A stretch of 64,000 nt of DNA from NCBI RefSeq assembly GCF_030064165.1, contig NZ_CP125947.1, positions 2,542,001 to 2,606,000 on the forward strand, in the 5' to 3' direction. The notes under the pieces were generated by a model. It was not told where the DNA came from, did not search any database, and saw only the letters and a program-made list of their open reading frames with translations. Shown in pieces: positions 46,775-54,253 of this stretch. The DNA comes from Comamonas resistens (GTDB taxonomy: Bacteria; Pseudomonadota; Gammaproteobacteria; Burkholderiales; Burkholderiaceae_C). The number at the start of each line of letters is the position of its first letter. Positions within the stretch are counted from its first letter, which is position 1. The translations under genes were made by a program, and so were the position numbers.

Positions 46775-47998
46775 ATGAATGCCAAGGACAGAATGCAAAC
46801 CGCCATCCCGCTCGACTCCTGCCTGCTTGAAACACCATTTGAAGGCTCACCACGTGCCGCCCAGCTGATCGCCGCGCTGCAGGATTTCTTGCACGGCGAA
46901 TTGGCCGAACTGGCGCAACAGCACGGCATCAACCATGAAAACAGCGCCAGCAAGGATTTGCTGCGCCAGGTCTGGAAACGCTCGCATGCACTGGGTTTCT
47001 ATGGTATGACGCTGCCCCAGGCCATGGGCGGCGAGGAGCTCTCGGTGCTGGACCAGGTGCTGATCAAGGAAGCCATCTATGCCAGCGGCTCGCCGTTCGC
47101 CCCCCATGTGCTGGGCGAGCTCAGCGGCCCGCCGCGCATAGGGTCTCTGGTGCGCAAGGCCACGCCGCTGCAGATGGAGCAGTTCATCCTGCCTGTGGCG
47201 CGTGCCGAAAAATCCATCTGCTTTGCCTTGACGGAAGCGCAGGCTGGATCCGATGCAGGAGCTCTCGAAACCAGAGCAGTTCTGGAGGGCGAGCATTACG
47301 TGCTGACAGGCCATAAGCGCTTTATCTCCGGCTCGCCGTTTGCGGACTTTGCCGTGCTCATGGCCTCCACCGCCCCTGAGGGTAGTGCCGAGCGGGAAAT
47401 CAGCGCCTTCTTCGTGGACCTCGCAGCGCCCGGCGTGGAAGTGGTCAGCGGCTACAAGACCATGGCCGGGCAGTCCCATACCGGCGATATCCATCTGAAC
47501 GCCGTGCGTGTGCCAGTCGCCCAGCTGATTGGCGAGCCCGGGCGCGGCCTGGGCCTGGCGCTGGGACGCATTACCGTCAACCGCTTGCTGCATTGCCCGG
47601 CCATGGTCGGTCTGGCCCAATGTGCGCTGCGCGACGCCCGCGACTATGCGCTGGGCCGCCAGCAGTTTGGCCGCAGCATTGCGCAGTTCCAGTCCATACA
47701 GCACATGCTGGCCGATATGGCCACCGACTGGATGGCCGCACGGGCCCTGATGATCCAGACCGCCCGGGCGCTGGACGCCGGTATCGATGCCCGTGCCCAG
47801 GCTTCAATGAGCAAGCTCTTCTGCTCTGAAAAAGCCTTTGCCATTGCCGACCGCGCCGTGCAGATCCACGGCGGCGAAGGCATTGTCCACGGCCGCCGCG
47901 TGGAGTTTCTGTTCCGCCTGCTGCGCATGTACCGCGTGCTGACCGGCACCAGCGAAATCCAGCGCAACACCATTGCCAAAGAGCTGCTTCAGCCCTGA
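46775..47998 (+). CDS. Acyl-CoA dehydrogenase family protein
   Basis: 407 residues. FAD enzyme with FALTEAQAGSDA, GHKRFISGSPFADFAV, QFGRSIAQFQSIQHMLADMATD and IHGGEGIVHGRRVEFLFRLLRMYRVLTGTSEIQR. At the position of the usual catalytic Glu (YEGTSEIQ) this protein has LTGTSEIQ, so the base is Thr here or must be supplied from elsewhere, as in isovaleryl-CoA-type enzymes. It probably oxidises the CoA ester made by the ligase one base upstream. Confidence 0.87.
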   Translation: MNAKDRMQTAIPLDSCLLETPFEGSPRAAQLIAALQDFLHGELAELAQQHGINHENSASKDLLRQVWKRSHALGFYGMTLPQAMGGEELSVLDQVLIKEAIYASGSPFAPHVLGELSGPPRIGSLVRKATPLQMEQFILPVARAEKSICFALTEAQAGSDAGALETRAVLEGEHYVLTGHKRFISGSPFADFAVLMASTAPEGSAEREISAFFVDLAAPGVEVVSGYKTMAGQSHTGDIHLNAVRVPVAQLIGEPGRGLGLALGRITVNRLLHCPAMVGLAQCALRDARDYALGRQQFGRSIAQFQSIQHMLADMATDWMAARALMIQTARALDAGIDARAQASMSKLFCSEKAFAIADRAVQIHGGEGIVHGRRVEFLFRLLRMYRVLTGTSEIQRNTIAKELLQP

Positions 47999-48038
47999 TG
48001 CAGCAAGCCCAAGCAGCTATCCAAACAGGAGACAGACA

Positions 48039-49037
48039 ATGATGAATCTGCCCTTGAACACCTCTCTTTGCAGCAGTGATCGCCGCCAGTGGCTGCGCAT
48101 GGCCGTCGCCAGCCTGGGCGCTGCCGGCCTGCCGGCCATGGGCCAGGCCTGGCCCAGCCGCCCGATCAAATGGGTTGTGCCCTATATGGCTGGCACCGGG
48201 CCCGACAACGCCGCGCGCATCGTGGCCGAAGCCTTGGGGCAGCACCTGGGGCAGCCCGTGATCATCGAAAACCGCCCCGGCGCAGGTGGCAACATCGGCG
48301 CACGCCAGGTGGCCCGGTCTGCCGCTGACGGCTACACGCTGATGTACTCGGGCTCGCCCATGGCTGCGGCCATGCGCATGTATAAAAATCCAGGGTTTGA
48401 GGTGTTCAAGGATTTCAACCACGTGATGGGCATGTCCCGCTCGGACATCTTGCTGGTCGTGCACCCCAGCTCGGGCATACGCAGCGTGGCCGATCTGCTG
48501 GCAGCCAGCAAGTCTCGCGATATCGACTACGCCTCGGGCGGCGTGGGCACGCCTTCACATCTGGGCGTTGAGTTGCTCCTATCCGCCTTGAAAACCAAGG
48601 CCACGCATGTTCCCTACAAGGGCGCATCCGACTTGGTCAACGCTGTATTGGGCCAGCAGGTCGTCTTTGGCGCACCGATCTTCTCTGTCGCCTATCCCCA
48701 TGTGCAGGCGGGCAAGCTCATCCCCCTGGCCGTAGCTGGCGAGCAACGCAACGACAAGCTGCCTCAGGTCCCCACGCTGGACGAGGCTGGAGTGAAGAAT
48801 GTGCACCTGAGTTCCTGGGGCGGCGTGTCCGTACCAAAGGACACGCCAGAAGACATCGTCACCAAGCTGCGCAACGCGATGGAAGCCGTGCTGAGCCAGC
48901 CCAAAGTGCGCCAGACACTGGAGATGGACGGCGGCAAGGTGCAAGTGCTGGACTCGGCCACCTATACCCAAGCCTTCGAGCAGGAGCTGAAATTCACCGA
49001 AACCATGATGAAGCGCGTAGGCCTTCAAGCGGTATAA
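48039..49037 (+). CDS. Tripartite tricarboxylate (Bug/TctC) family binding protein
   Basis: 332 residues from ATG 48039, behind an AGGAG site. A twin-arginine-like signal (SSDRRQWLRMAVASLGAAGLPAMGQA) precedes the Bug domain: RPIKWVVPYMAGTGPDNAARIVAEALGQHLGQ, ENRPGAGGNIGARQVARSAADGYTL, THVPYKGASDLVNAVLGQQV and LPQVPTLDEAGV. It probably captures a small carboxylic acid in the periplasm. The tctA/tctB membrane genes are absent, as is frequent for Bug proteins in Burkholderiales. Third gene of the ligase operon. Confidence 0.9.
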   Translation: MMNLPLNTSLCSSDRRQWLRMAVASLGAAGLPAMGQAWPSRPIKWVVPYMAGTGPDNAARIVAEALGQHLGQPVIIENRPGAGGNIGARQVARSAADGYTLMYSGSPMAAAMRMYKNPGFEVFKDFNHVMGMSRSDILLVVHPSSGIRSVADLLAASKSRDIDYASGGVGTPSHLGVELLLSALKTKATHVPYKGASDLVNAVLGQQVVFGAPIFSVAYPHVQAGKLIPLAVAGEQRNDKLPQVPTLDEAGVKNVHLSSWGGVSVPKDTPEDIVTKLRNAMEAVLSQPKVRQTLEMDGGKVQVLDSATYTQAFEQELKFTETMMKRVGLQAV

Positions 49038-49137
49038 AAAACTCAGGCCCCCCCGAGATGACCGGGGCACCGCTTTTGCCCGCCCATTCCCGCAAGCGCC
49101 GGAGTCTGCCGGCATTCGCGGATAATCGGCCCCAGTC

Positions 49138-51171
49138 ATGATCAGCCTCAAGAACATCACGCTGCGCCGCGGCACCAAAGTCCTGCTCGACCAAGTCAGC
49201 ACCACCATCAACCCAGGAGAGTCCGTCGGCCTTGTCGGCCGCAACGGTGCGGGCAAGTCCAGCCTGTTTGCCCTGCTCAATGGCAGCATCAGCGAAGACG
49301 GCGGTGATTTCTTCATCCCTCCTCAGTGGCGTATGGCCCAGGTGGCCCAGCACATGCCGGAAACCGACGAATCTGCCACCCGGTTCGTCCTCGATGGCGA
49401 CACGCGCCTGGCCGAGCTGAATGCCAAGTTGGCCGCCGCCGAAGCCTCCGGCGATGGCATGGAAATCGCACAAGCCTATGTGGATCTGGCCGATGCCGGT
49501 GCACATGATGCCGAATCGCGCGCGCAAGCCCTGATTCTGGGTCTGGGCTTCAAGGTCTCCGAGCTCGATCACCCGGTCAACAGCTTCTCGGGCGGCTGGC
49601 GCATGCGTCTGCAACTGGCCCGTGCACTGATGGCCCCCAGCGATCTGCTGCTGCTGGACGAACCCACCAACCACCTGGACCTGGATGCCCTGGTCTGGCT
49701 GGAGGCCTGGCTCAAGCGCTATAGCGGCACGATGATCGTCATCAGCCATGACCGCGAATTTCTGGACGCCATCACCAACGTCACACTGCAGATTCAGGGT
49801 GGGCAGATCAACCGCTACGGCGGCAATTACTCGCGCTTTGAAGAGCTGCGCGCCCAGCAGCTGGAGCTGCAGGCGGCAAGCTTTGCCAAGCAGCAGGAAA
49901 AAATGGCTCACCTGCAGAAGTTCATTGACCGCTTCAAGGCCAAGGCCAGCAAGGCCAAGCAGGCGCAAAGCCGGGTCAAGCAGCTCGAGCGCATGGAAAA
50001 GATCGGACCGGTGCTGGCCGAAGCCGAGTTCACCTTTGAATTCAAGGAGCCCGCCAATCTCCCCAACCCGATGCTGGCGATTACCGATGCCAGCTTCGGT
50101 TATGAGGACGAAGACGGCAGGCAGACCACCATCCTGCGCGGCGTAAACCGCTCCGTGCTGGCAGGCCAGCGCATCGGCATTCTGGGAGCCAACGGCCAGG
50201 GCAAATCGACCCTGGTCAAGACCATCGCCCGCGAGATGAAGGCACTGGCAGGCACCGTCACCGAAGGCAAGGGCCTCAATATCGGGTACTTTGCCCAGCA
50301 GGAACTGGACGTGCTGCGCCCCAACGAGAACCCGCTGGAGCACATGGCACGTCTGGCCAGGGAACTCGGCGCTGCCGCCCCTGCCGCCAGCCGCGAGCAG
50401 GATTTGCGCAACTGGCTGGGCACCTTCAACTTCAGCGGCGACATGGTCAAACAATCCGTGGGCAGCATGAGCGGCGGCGAAAAAGCCCGTCTGGTGCTGG
50501 CCATGATCGTCTGGCAACGCCCCAATCTACTGCTGCTGGACGAGCCCACCAACCACCTGGACCTGGCCACGCGCGAAGCGCTGGCCATAGCGCTCAACGA
50601 CTTCGACGGCACCGTGATGCTGGTCTCCCATGACCGTCACCTGCTGCGTGCCGTATGTGAAGACTTCTGGATGGTGGGCCGCGGCGTCGTCGGCCCCTTC
50701 GATGGCGACCTGGACGATTACCAGCGCTATCTGCTGGACGAATCCAAGCGCCTGCGTGAAGAAGCACGCAACGCCGAACAGCAGCCAGCGGTGCAAACAC
50801 CGGTAGATTTGACACCAAATACGCCTCTAGCCCCTGCTGCACAAGCGCCAGAAGCTCCGAAAATAGAAACATTCACCGACGCCGTGGCTGACCCCAAGGA
50901 AGCCCGTCGCCTGGCCGCCGCAGCTCGCCAGCAACTGGCCGAGAAGACCAAGCCCTTCAAAAAAGAGCTGGAACAGATCGACAAGACGCTGCCCAAGCTC
51001 AATGTCCAGCGCAGTGCGCTGGAAGAAAAGCTGGCCACGCCCGGCCTGTCCGGTGGCGATATCGTTGAAGCCGGCAAGCAACTGAGTGCCGTCAACGCTG
51101 AAATCGAACAGCTGGAGGAGCGCTGGCTGGAGCTTTCCGAGCAAGTCGAGTCAATTTCAGCCCAAGTCTGA
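49138..51171 (+). CDS. ABC-F family ATPase (YheS/Uup-like)
   Basis: 677 residues, two ABC domains and no membrane part. First domain: GRNGAGKSS, SFSGGWRMRLQLARALM, LLLLDEPTNHLD. Second: GANGQGKST, SMSGGEKARLVLAMI, LLLLDEPTNHLD. The inter-domain linker (QQEKMAHLQKFIDRFKAKASKAKQAQSRVKQLERM) and a C-terminal coiled coil (EKTKPFKKELEQIDKTLP) fit YheS-type ABC-F proteins, which act on the ribosomal E site. It is flanked by its own terminator. Confidence 0.9.
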   Translation: MISLKNITLRRGTKVLLDQVSTTINPGESVGLVGRNGAGKSSLFALLNGSISEDGGDFFIPPQWRMAQVAQHMPETDESATRFVLDGDTRLAELNAKLAAAEASGDGMEIAQAYVDLADAGAHDAESRAQALILGLGFKVSELDHPVNSFSGGWRMRLQLARALMAPSDLLLLDEPTNHLDLDALVWLEAWLKRYSGTMIVISHDREFLDAITNVTLQIQGGQINRYGGNYSRFEELRAQQLELQAASFAKQQEKMAHLQKFIDRFKAKASKAKQAQSRVKQLERMEKIGPVLAEAEFTFEFKEPANLPNPMLAITDASFGYEDEDGRQTTILRGVNRSVLAGQRIGILGANGQGKSTLVKTIAREMKALAGTVTEGKGLNIGYFAQQELDVLRPNENPLEHMARLARELGAAAPAASREQDLRNWLGTFNFSGDMVKQSVGSMSGGEKARLVLAMIVWQRPNLLLLDEPTNHLDLATREALAIALNDFDGTVMLVSHDRHLLRAVCEDFWMVGRGVVGPFDGDLDDYQRYLLDESKRLREEARNAEQQPAVQTPVDLTPNTPLAPAAQAPEAPKIETFTDAVADPKEARRLAAAARQQLAEKTKPFKKELEQIDKTLPKLNVQRSALEEKLATPGLSGGDIVEAGKQLSAVNAEIEQLEERWLELSEQVESISAQV

Positions 51172-51196
51172 CAGCTCTAAAAATCAGTTGAGATCG

Positions 51197-51240
51197 GCGG
51201 CTAACTCATGCCAATCATGCATTAGCCGCTCCTGTTTTTG
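51197..51240 (+). terminator. Terminator after the ABC-F gene
   Basis: GCGGCTAA / TTAGCCGC stem with a 17-nt loop (containing a smaller ATGC-type hairpin) then TCCTGTTTTT, 25 bases after the stop. Confidence 0.7.
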
Positions 51241-51364
51241 AATATTTAGAACAGCTAAACGCAACATCGGAACACCTGGCTTGCATTTTTTTGCGGTTTT
51301 GATTCAGCTTTCCGTCAACCTGCGGTAATCCCCAGGCGTTGAACACGCAAAGGAGTGAACTGCA

Positions 51365-51484
51365 ATGACCAACACTGTTATCGACACCGCCAACGCCCTG
51401 CCCCATCAGGCCGCCGCCATGTCCCTGATGGCTTGGCCCTGGGACGAGCGCGACCGCAAGCGTGCACCGGCCTACGCAGCCTGA
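51365..51484 (+). CDS. 39-residue peptide with WPWDERDRKR motif
   Basis: ATG 51365 has AAAGGAG 8 bases upstream. The peptide has an Ala-rich start, then SLMAWPWDERDRKR (residues 20-33) and a short APAYAA tail. The motif recurs in the second peptide 98 bases downstream with 9 of 10 residues identical (WP-W/E-DERDRKR), while codons differ at synonymous third positions, which favours real translation. A 13-base block (CAGGCGTTGAACA) precedes both. No known family was recognised; it could be a leader, a signal or precursor peptide, or a regulator. Confidence 0.6.
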   Translation: MTNTVIDTANALPHQAAAMSLMAWPWDERDRKRAPAYAA

Positions 51485-51581
51485 TTCACCACTGTATAAA
51501 CGATCAGCTAAAAAATATTCAAAAGCTGTCAACGAGCTGAACTGCTCAGGCGTTGAACAGACAAACAGGAGAGATTTCCCC

Positions 51582-51641
51582 ATGCAAACGACTTTCATCA
51601 TGTCCATCTGGCCCGAAGACGAACGCGATCGCAAGCGCTAA
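51582..51641 (+). CDS. 19-residue peptide with WPEDERDRKR motif
   Basis: ATG 51582 has ACAGGAGA 11 bases upstream. The whole peptide is MQTTFIMSIWPEDERDRKR. It ends exactly at the motif shared with the 39-residue peptide. The shared upstream block lies at 51547-51559. Hairpins follow the stop. Function unknown; see the peptide upstream. Confidence 0.6.
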   Translation: MQTTFIMSIWPEDERDRKR

Positions 51642-51651
51642 GCGCTCGCAG

Positions 51652-51798
51652 GCAATACCGCCAAGCCGGTATTGCAGCCAGGTGCCCCGGCAGCAAGGCA
51701 CTGAGGGCGACTTGAAAACCAAGACTCGCTGCCTTTCCGCCCAGAATCGCTGTCACCAGCGACACCCCACAAGGCCCGCAAGAATTCGTTTCTGCGGG
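51652..51798 (+). other. Structured non-coding stretch after the peptide pair
   Basis: GCAATACC / GGTATTGC (51652-51675) 11 bases after the stop, then a second stem CCCGCA / TGCGGG (51775-51798) followed by TCTTGTCATTT. The first could end the peptide transcript; the second resembles a terminator. The stretch could be a 3' UTR or contain a small RNA. No gene was seen up to 51856. Confidence 0.4.
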
Positions 51799-51856
51799 TC
51801 TTGTCATTTCTGCTCCCGGCCCACTTACCCAGCTTGCGCAAACAGACATGAAAAAA

Positions 51857-51875
51857 GGAGCCGAAGCTCCTTTTG
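51857..51875. terminator. Terminator after phaB, possibly bidirectional
   Basis: GGAGC-CGAA-GCTCC between A6 and T4, 18 bases beyond the phaB stop on the minus strand and convergent with the peptide unit. Confidence 0.8.
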
Positions 51876-51892
51876 TGTGATGCCTTGAGGGC

Positions 51893-52630
51893 TTAGTGCA
51901 TGTGTAGGCCACCATTGACCGAGAAATCGGCGCCGGTGGAATAGCCACCTTCGTCGGACGCCAGCCAGGAAATGATGGAAGCGATTTCGCTGGGCTCGCC
52001 CAAACGCTTGACCGGCACGCCAGCCACGATCTTTTCCAGCACATCGGGGCGGATGGCCTTGACCATGTCGGTACCGATATAGCCGGGGCTGACGGTGTTC
52101 ACGGTCACGCCCTTGGTCGCCAGTTCCTGGGCCAACGCCATGGTGAAGCCGTGCATGCCTGCCTTGGCTGCCGAGTAATTGGTCTGACCGGCCTGGCCCT
52201 TGGCGCCATTGACCGAGCTGATGTTGACGATGCGCCCCCAGCCCTTTTCCACCATGTCAGCCACCACTTGTTTGGTGACGTTGAACATGGAGTTCAGGTT
52301 GGTTTCGATGACGGCATGCCAGTCATCGGGTGTCATCTTGACGAACATGCGGTCGCGAGTGATACCGGCATTGTTTACCAGCACATCGATTGCGCCATGT
52401 TCGGCCTTGGTTTTGCTAAAGGCCTCGACAGTGGAATCCCAGTCCCCCACATTGCCAACCGATGCATAGAAGGTATAGCCCAGCGCTTTTTGCTCGCTAA
52501 GCCACTTCTCGAAATCACGGGATGGTCCACAGCCCGCGATGACCTTGAAGCCATCTTTATGCAAACGTTGGCAAATCGCGGTACCGATACCACCCATGCC
52601 CCCCGTGACGTACGCTACTTTCTGAGCCAT
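51893..52630 (-). CDS. phaB: Acetoacetyl-CoA reductase
   Basis: 245 residues. Short-chain dehydrogenase: cofactor site VTGGMGGIGTAIC, NNAGITRD and the catalytic S-Y-K in NISSVNGAKGQAGQTNYSAAK. SPGYIGTDMVKAIRPDVLEKIVAGVPVKRLGEP is typical of PhaB. It reduces acetoacetyl-CoA with NADPH to (R)-3-hydroxybutyryl-CoA. It lies 302 bp downstream of phaA on the same strand. Confidence 0.94.
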   Translation of the reverse strand: MAQKVAYVTGGMGGIGTAICQRLHKDGFKVIAGCGPSRDFEKWLSEQKALGYTFYASVGNVGDWDSTVEAFSKTKAEHGAIDVLVNNAGITRDRMFVKMTPDDWHAVIETNLNSMFNVTKQVVADMVEKGWGRIVNISSVNGAKGQAGQTNYSAAKAGMHGFTMALAQELATKGVTVNTVSPGYIGTDMVKAIRPDVLEKIVAGVPVKRLGEPSEIASIISWLASDEGGYSTGADFSVNGGLHMH

Positions 52631-52932
52631 TCATCTCTCCTGTCAATCAATGGTTATTTCACGATCACACTATCAACAATAAGCATTGATTTACTCAACC
52701 TATTGCTTAGCACGCCAAGAACTCTGCACACCATCAGTATGCATGTCTTGAGCTTGAGAAAAGTCCGGAGTCGCTCCAGATCGCTTAGCGATCTTCCCTA
52801 GGTTGCACACCTTGGTGTTGGACCCGGACAATTCTGGATTGGCGGCAGCCTTCAGGAGCGCTGCCGCCAAACTCAGAGCGCCTTCCCATCCGCAGCCGAG
52901 ACGGTAGGCAAATTTCTAAACTGGGCCTAGGC
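52631..52932 (-). other. phaA-phaB intergenic region with long hairpin
   Basis: About 300 bp without a gene. A perfect 11-bp stem (TTGGCGGCAGC / GCTGCCGCCAA, 52839-52870) with a 10-nt loop lies 62 bases after phaA, lacking a T run on either strand. AT-rich sequence nearer phaB (52655-52700) may hold a promoter. The hairpin could stabilise or attenuate the phaA message. Confidence 0.45.
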
Positions 52933-54114
52933 TCAGCAGGCTTCCAGCGCCATGGCCACGCCCATGCCACCGCCGATGCACAAACCGGCCAAGCCCTTTT
53001 TGGCACCGCTGCGCTGCATCTCATGCAGCAGCGTCACCAGGATGCGGCAACCTGATGCACCGATGGGGTGACCGATGGCAATGGCGCCGCCATTGACGTT
53101 GACCTTGGCGGAATCAATGCCCAGATCCTGATTCACCGCGCAGGCCTGCGCAGCGAAGGCTTCGTTGAGTTCGAACAGATCCACATCGGCAGCCTTCCAG
53201 CCGGCGCGATCCAGCGCCTTGCGTGTGGCATAGACGGGGCCCAAGCCCATGACTTCGGGAGCCAGACCGCTGGTTGCATAAGACACGATCTTGGCCAGAG
53301 GCTTGAGGCCCAGGGCCTTGGCCTTGGCAGCCGTCATCACCACCACAGCCGCGGCACCATCGTTCAGACCCGAGGCATTGCCGGCCGTCACCGAACCGGC
53401 CTTGTCGAAAGCGGGCTTAAGGGTAGCCAGCACATCGGCATTGGTCTTGCGGTTGATGTATTCGTCGCTGTCGAAAACAATGGGGTCGCCCTTGCGCTGA
53501 GGAATGCTCACGGGAACGATCTCGTCCTTGAACTTGCCGGCATCCTGGGCTGCTGCAGCCTTTTGCTGGCTGGCCAGCGCCAGCGCATCCTGCTGGGCGC
53601 GGCTGACGTTCTTTTCCTTGGCCACGTTCTCGGCAGTGATGCCCATGTGGTACTGGTTGTAGACGTCCCACAGGCCGTCAACGATCATGGTGTCTACCAT
53701 CTTCCAGTCGCCCATGCGCTGGCCGTCACGCGAATTGGGCAGGACATGGGGAGACAGGCTCATGTTTTCCTGGCCACCAGCCACCACGATTTCGCTGTCG
53801 CCGGTGGCCACGGCCTGGGCCGCCAGCATCACGGCCTTCAGGCCCGAGCCGCAGACGGCATTGATGGTCAGCGCAGGTGTTTCCTTGGCAATGCCTGCTG
53901 CCATCATGGCCTGACGCGCAGGGTTCTGGCCCGTTGCAGCGGTCAGCACCTGGCCCATGATGACTTCACCGACCTGATCCTTGCCCACCTTGGCACGGGC
54001 CAGAGCCTCGCTGATGACGGTCGCGCCCAGTTGCGTGGCAGGAACCTTGGCCAGAGAGCCGCCGAACTTGCCCACGGCTGTACGCACGGCGGAAACGATA
54101 ACGATGTCTTCCAT
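52933..54114 (-). CDS. phaA: Acetyl-CoA acetyltransferase (beta-ketothiolase)
   Basis: 393 residues from ATG 54114, the standard length (the open frame extends 36 codons further without a family match). Thiolase motifs: [14 protein letters not shown], active Cys in [39 protein letters not shown] (His) and [13 protein letters not shown] (second Cys). It condenses two acetyl-CoA to acetoacetyl-CoA for PHA synthesis. It follows phaC by about 140 bp, with a palindrome in the gap. Confidence 0.94.
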   Translation of the reverse strand: MEDIVIVSAVRTAVGKFGGSLAKVPATQLGATVISEALARAKVGKDQVGEVIMGQVLTAATGQNPARQAMMAAGIAKETPALTINAVCGSGLKAVMLAAQAVATGDSEIVVAGGQENMSLSPHVLPNSRDGQRMGDWKMVDTMIVDGLWDVYNQYHMGITAENVAKEKNVSRAQQDALALASQQKAAAAQDAGKFKDEIVPVSIPQRKGDPIVFDSDEYINRKTNADVLATLKPAFDKAGSVTAGNASGLNDGAAAVVVMTAAKAKALGLKPLAKIVSYATSGLAPEVMGLGPVYATRKALDRAGWKAADVDLFELNEAFAAQACAVNQDLGIDSAKVNVNGGAIAIGHPIGASGCRILVTLLHEMQRSGAKKGLAGLCIGGGMGVAMALEAC

Positions 54115-54208
54115 GATGTCGAACCTTTCTAGGTTTCTTTCCAGTGATGTGTGAAAGTGGTCTGCCGCATGTTCATCGTGCTGACAAACCTCACCTATTG
54201 CCTTGCAA

Positions 54209-54225
54209 ATGCTGCACTGCAATAT
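54209..54225. promoter_or_regulatory. Palindromic element upstream of phaA, shared with phaZ
   Basis: Read on the minus strand this is ATATTGCAGTGCAGCAT, 15 of 17 identical to the element before phaZ. It lies between phaC and phaA, about 95 bases before the phaA start. Confidence 0.55.
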
Positions 54226-54253
54226 GGTGAATCATTGTGCATCAGAACAGATG

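Noticed and set aside
48994..50517. 507-codon minus-strand frame opposite the ABC-F gene
   Set aside because: Shadow of the ABC-F gene, no recognisable domain.
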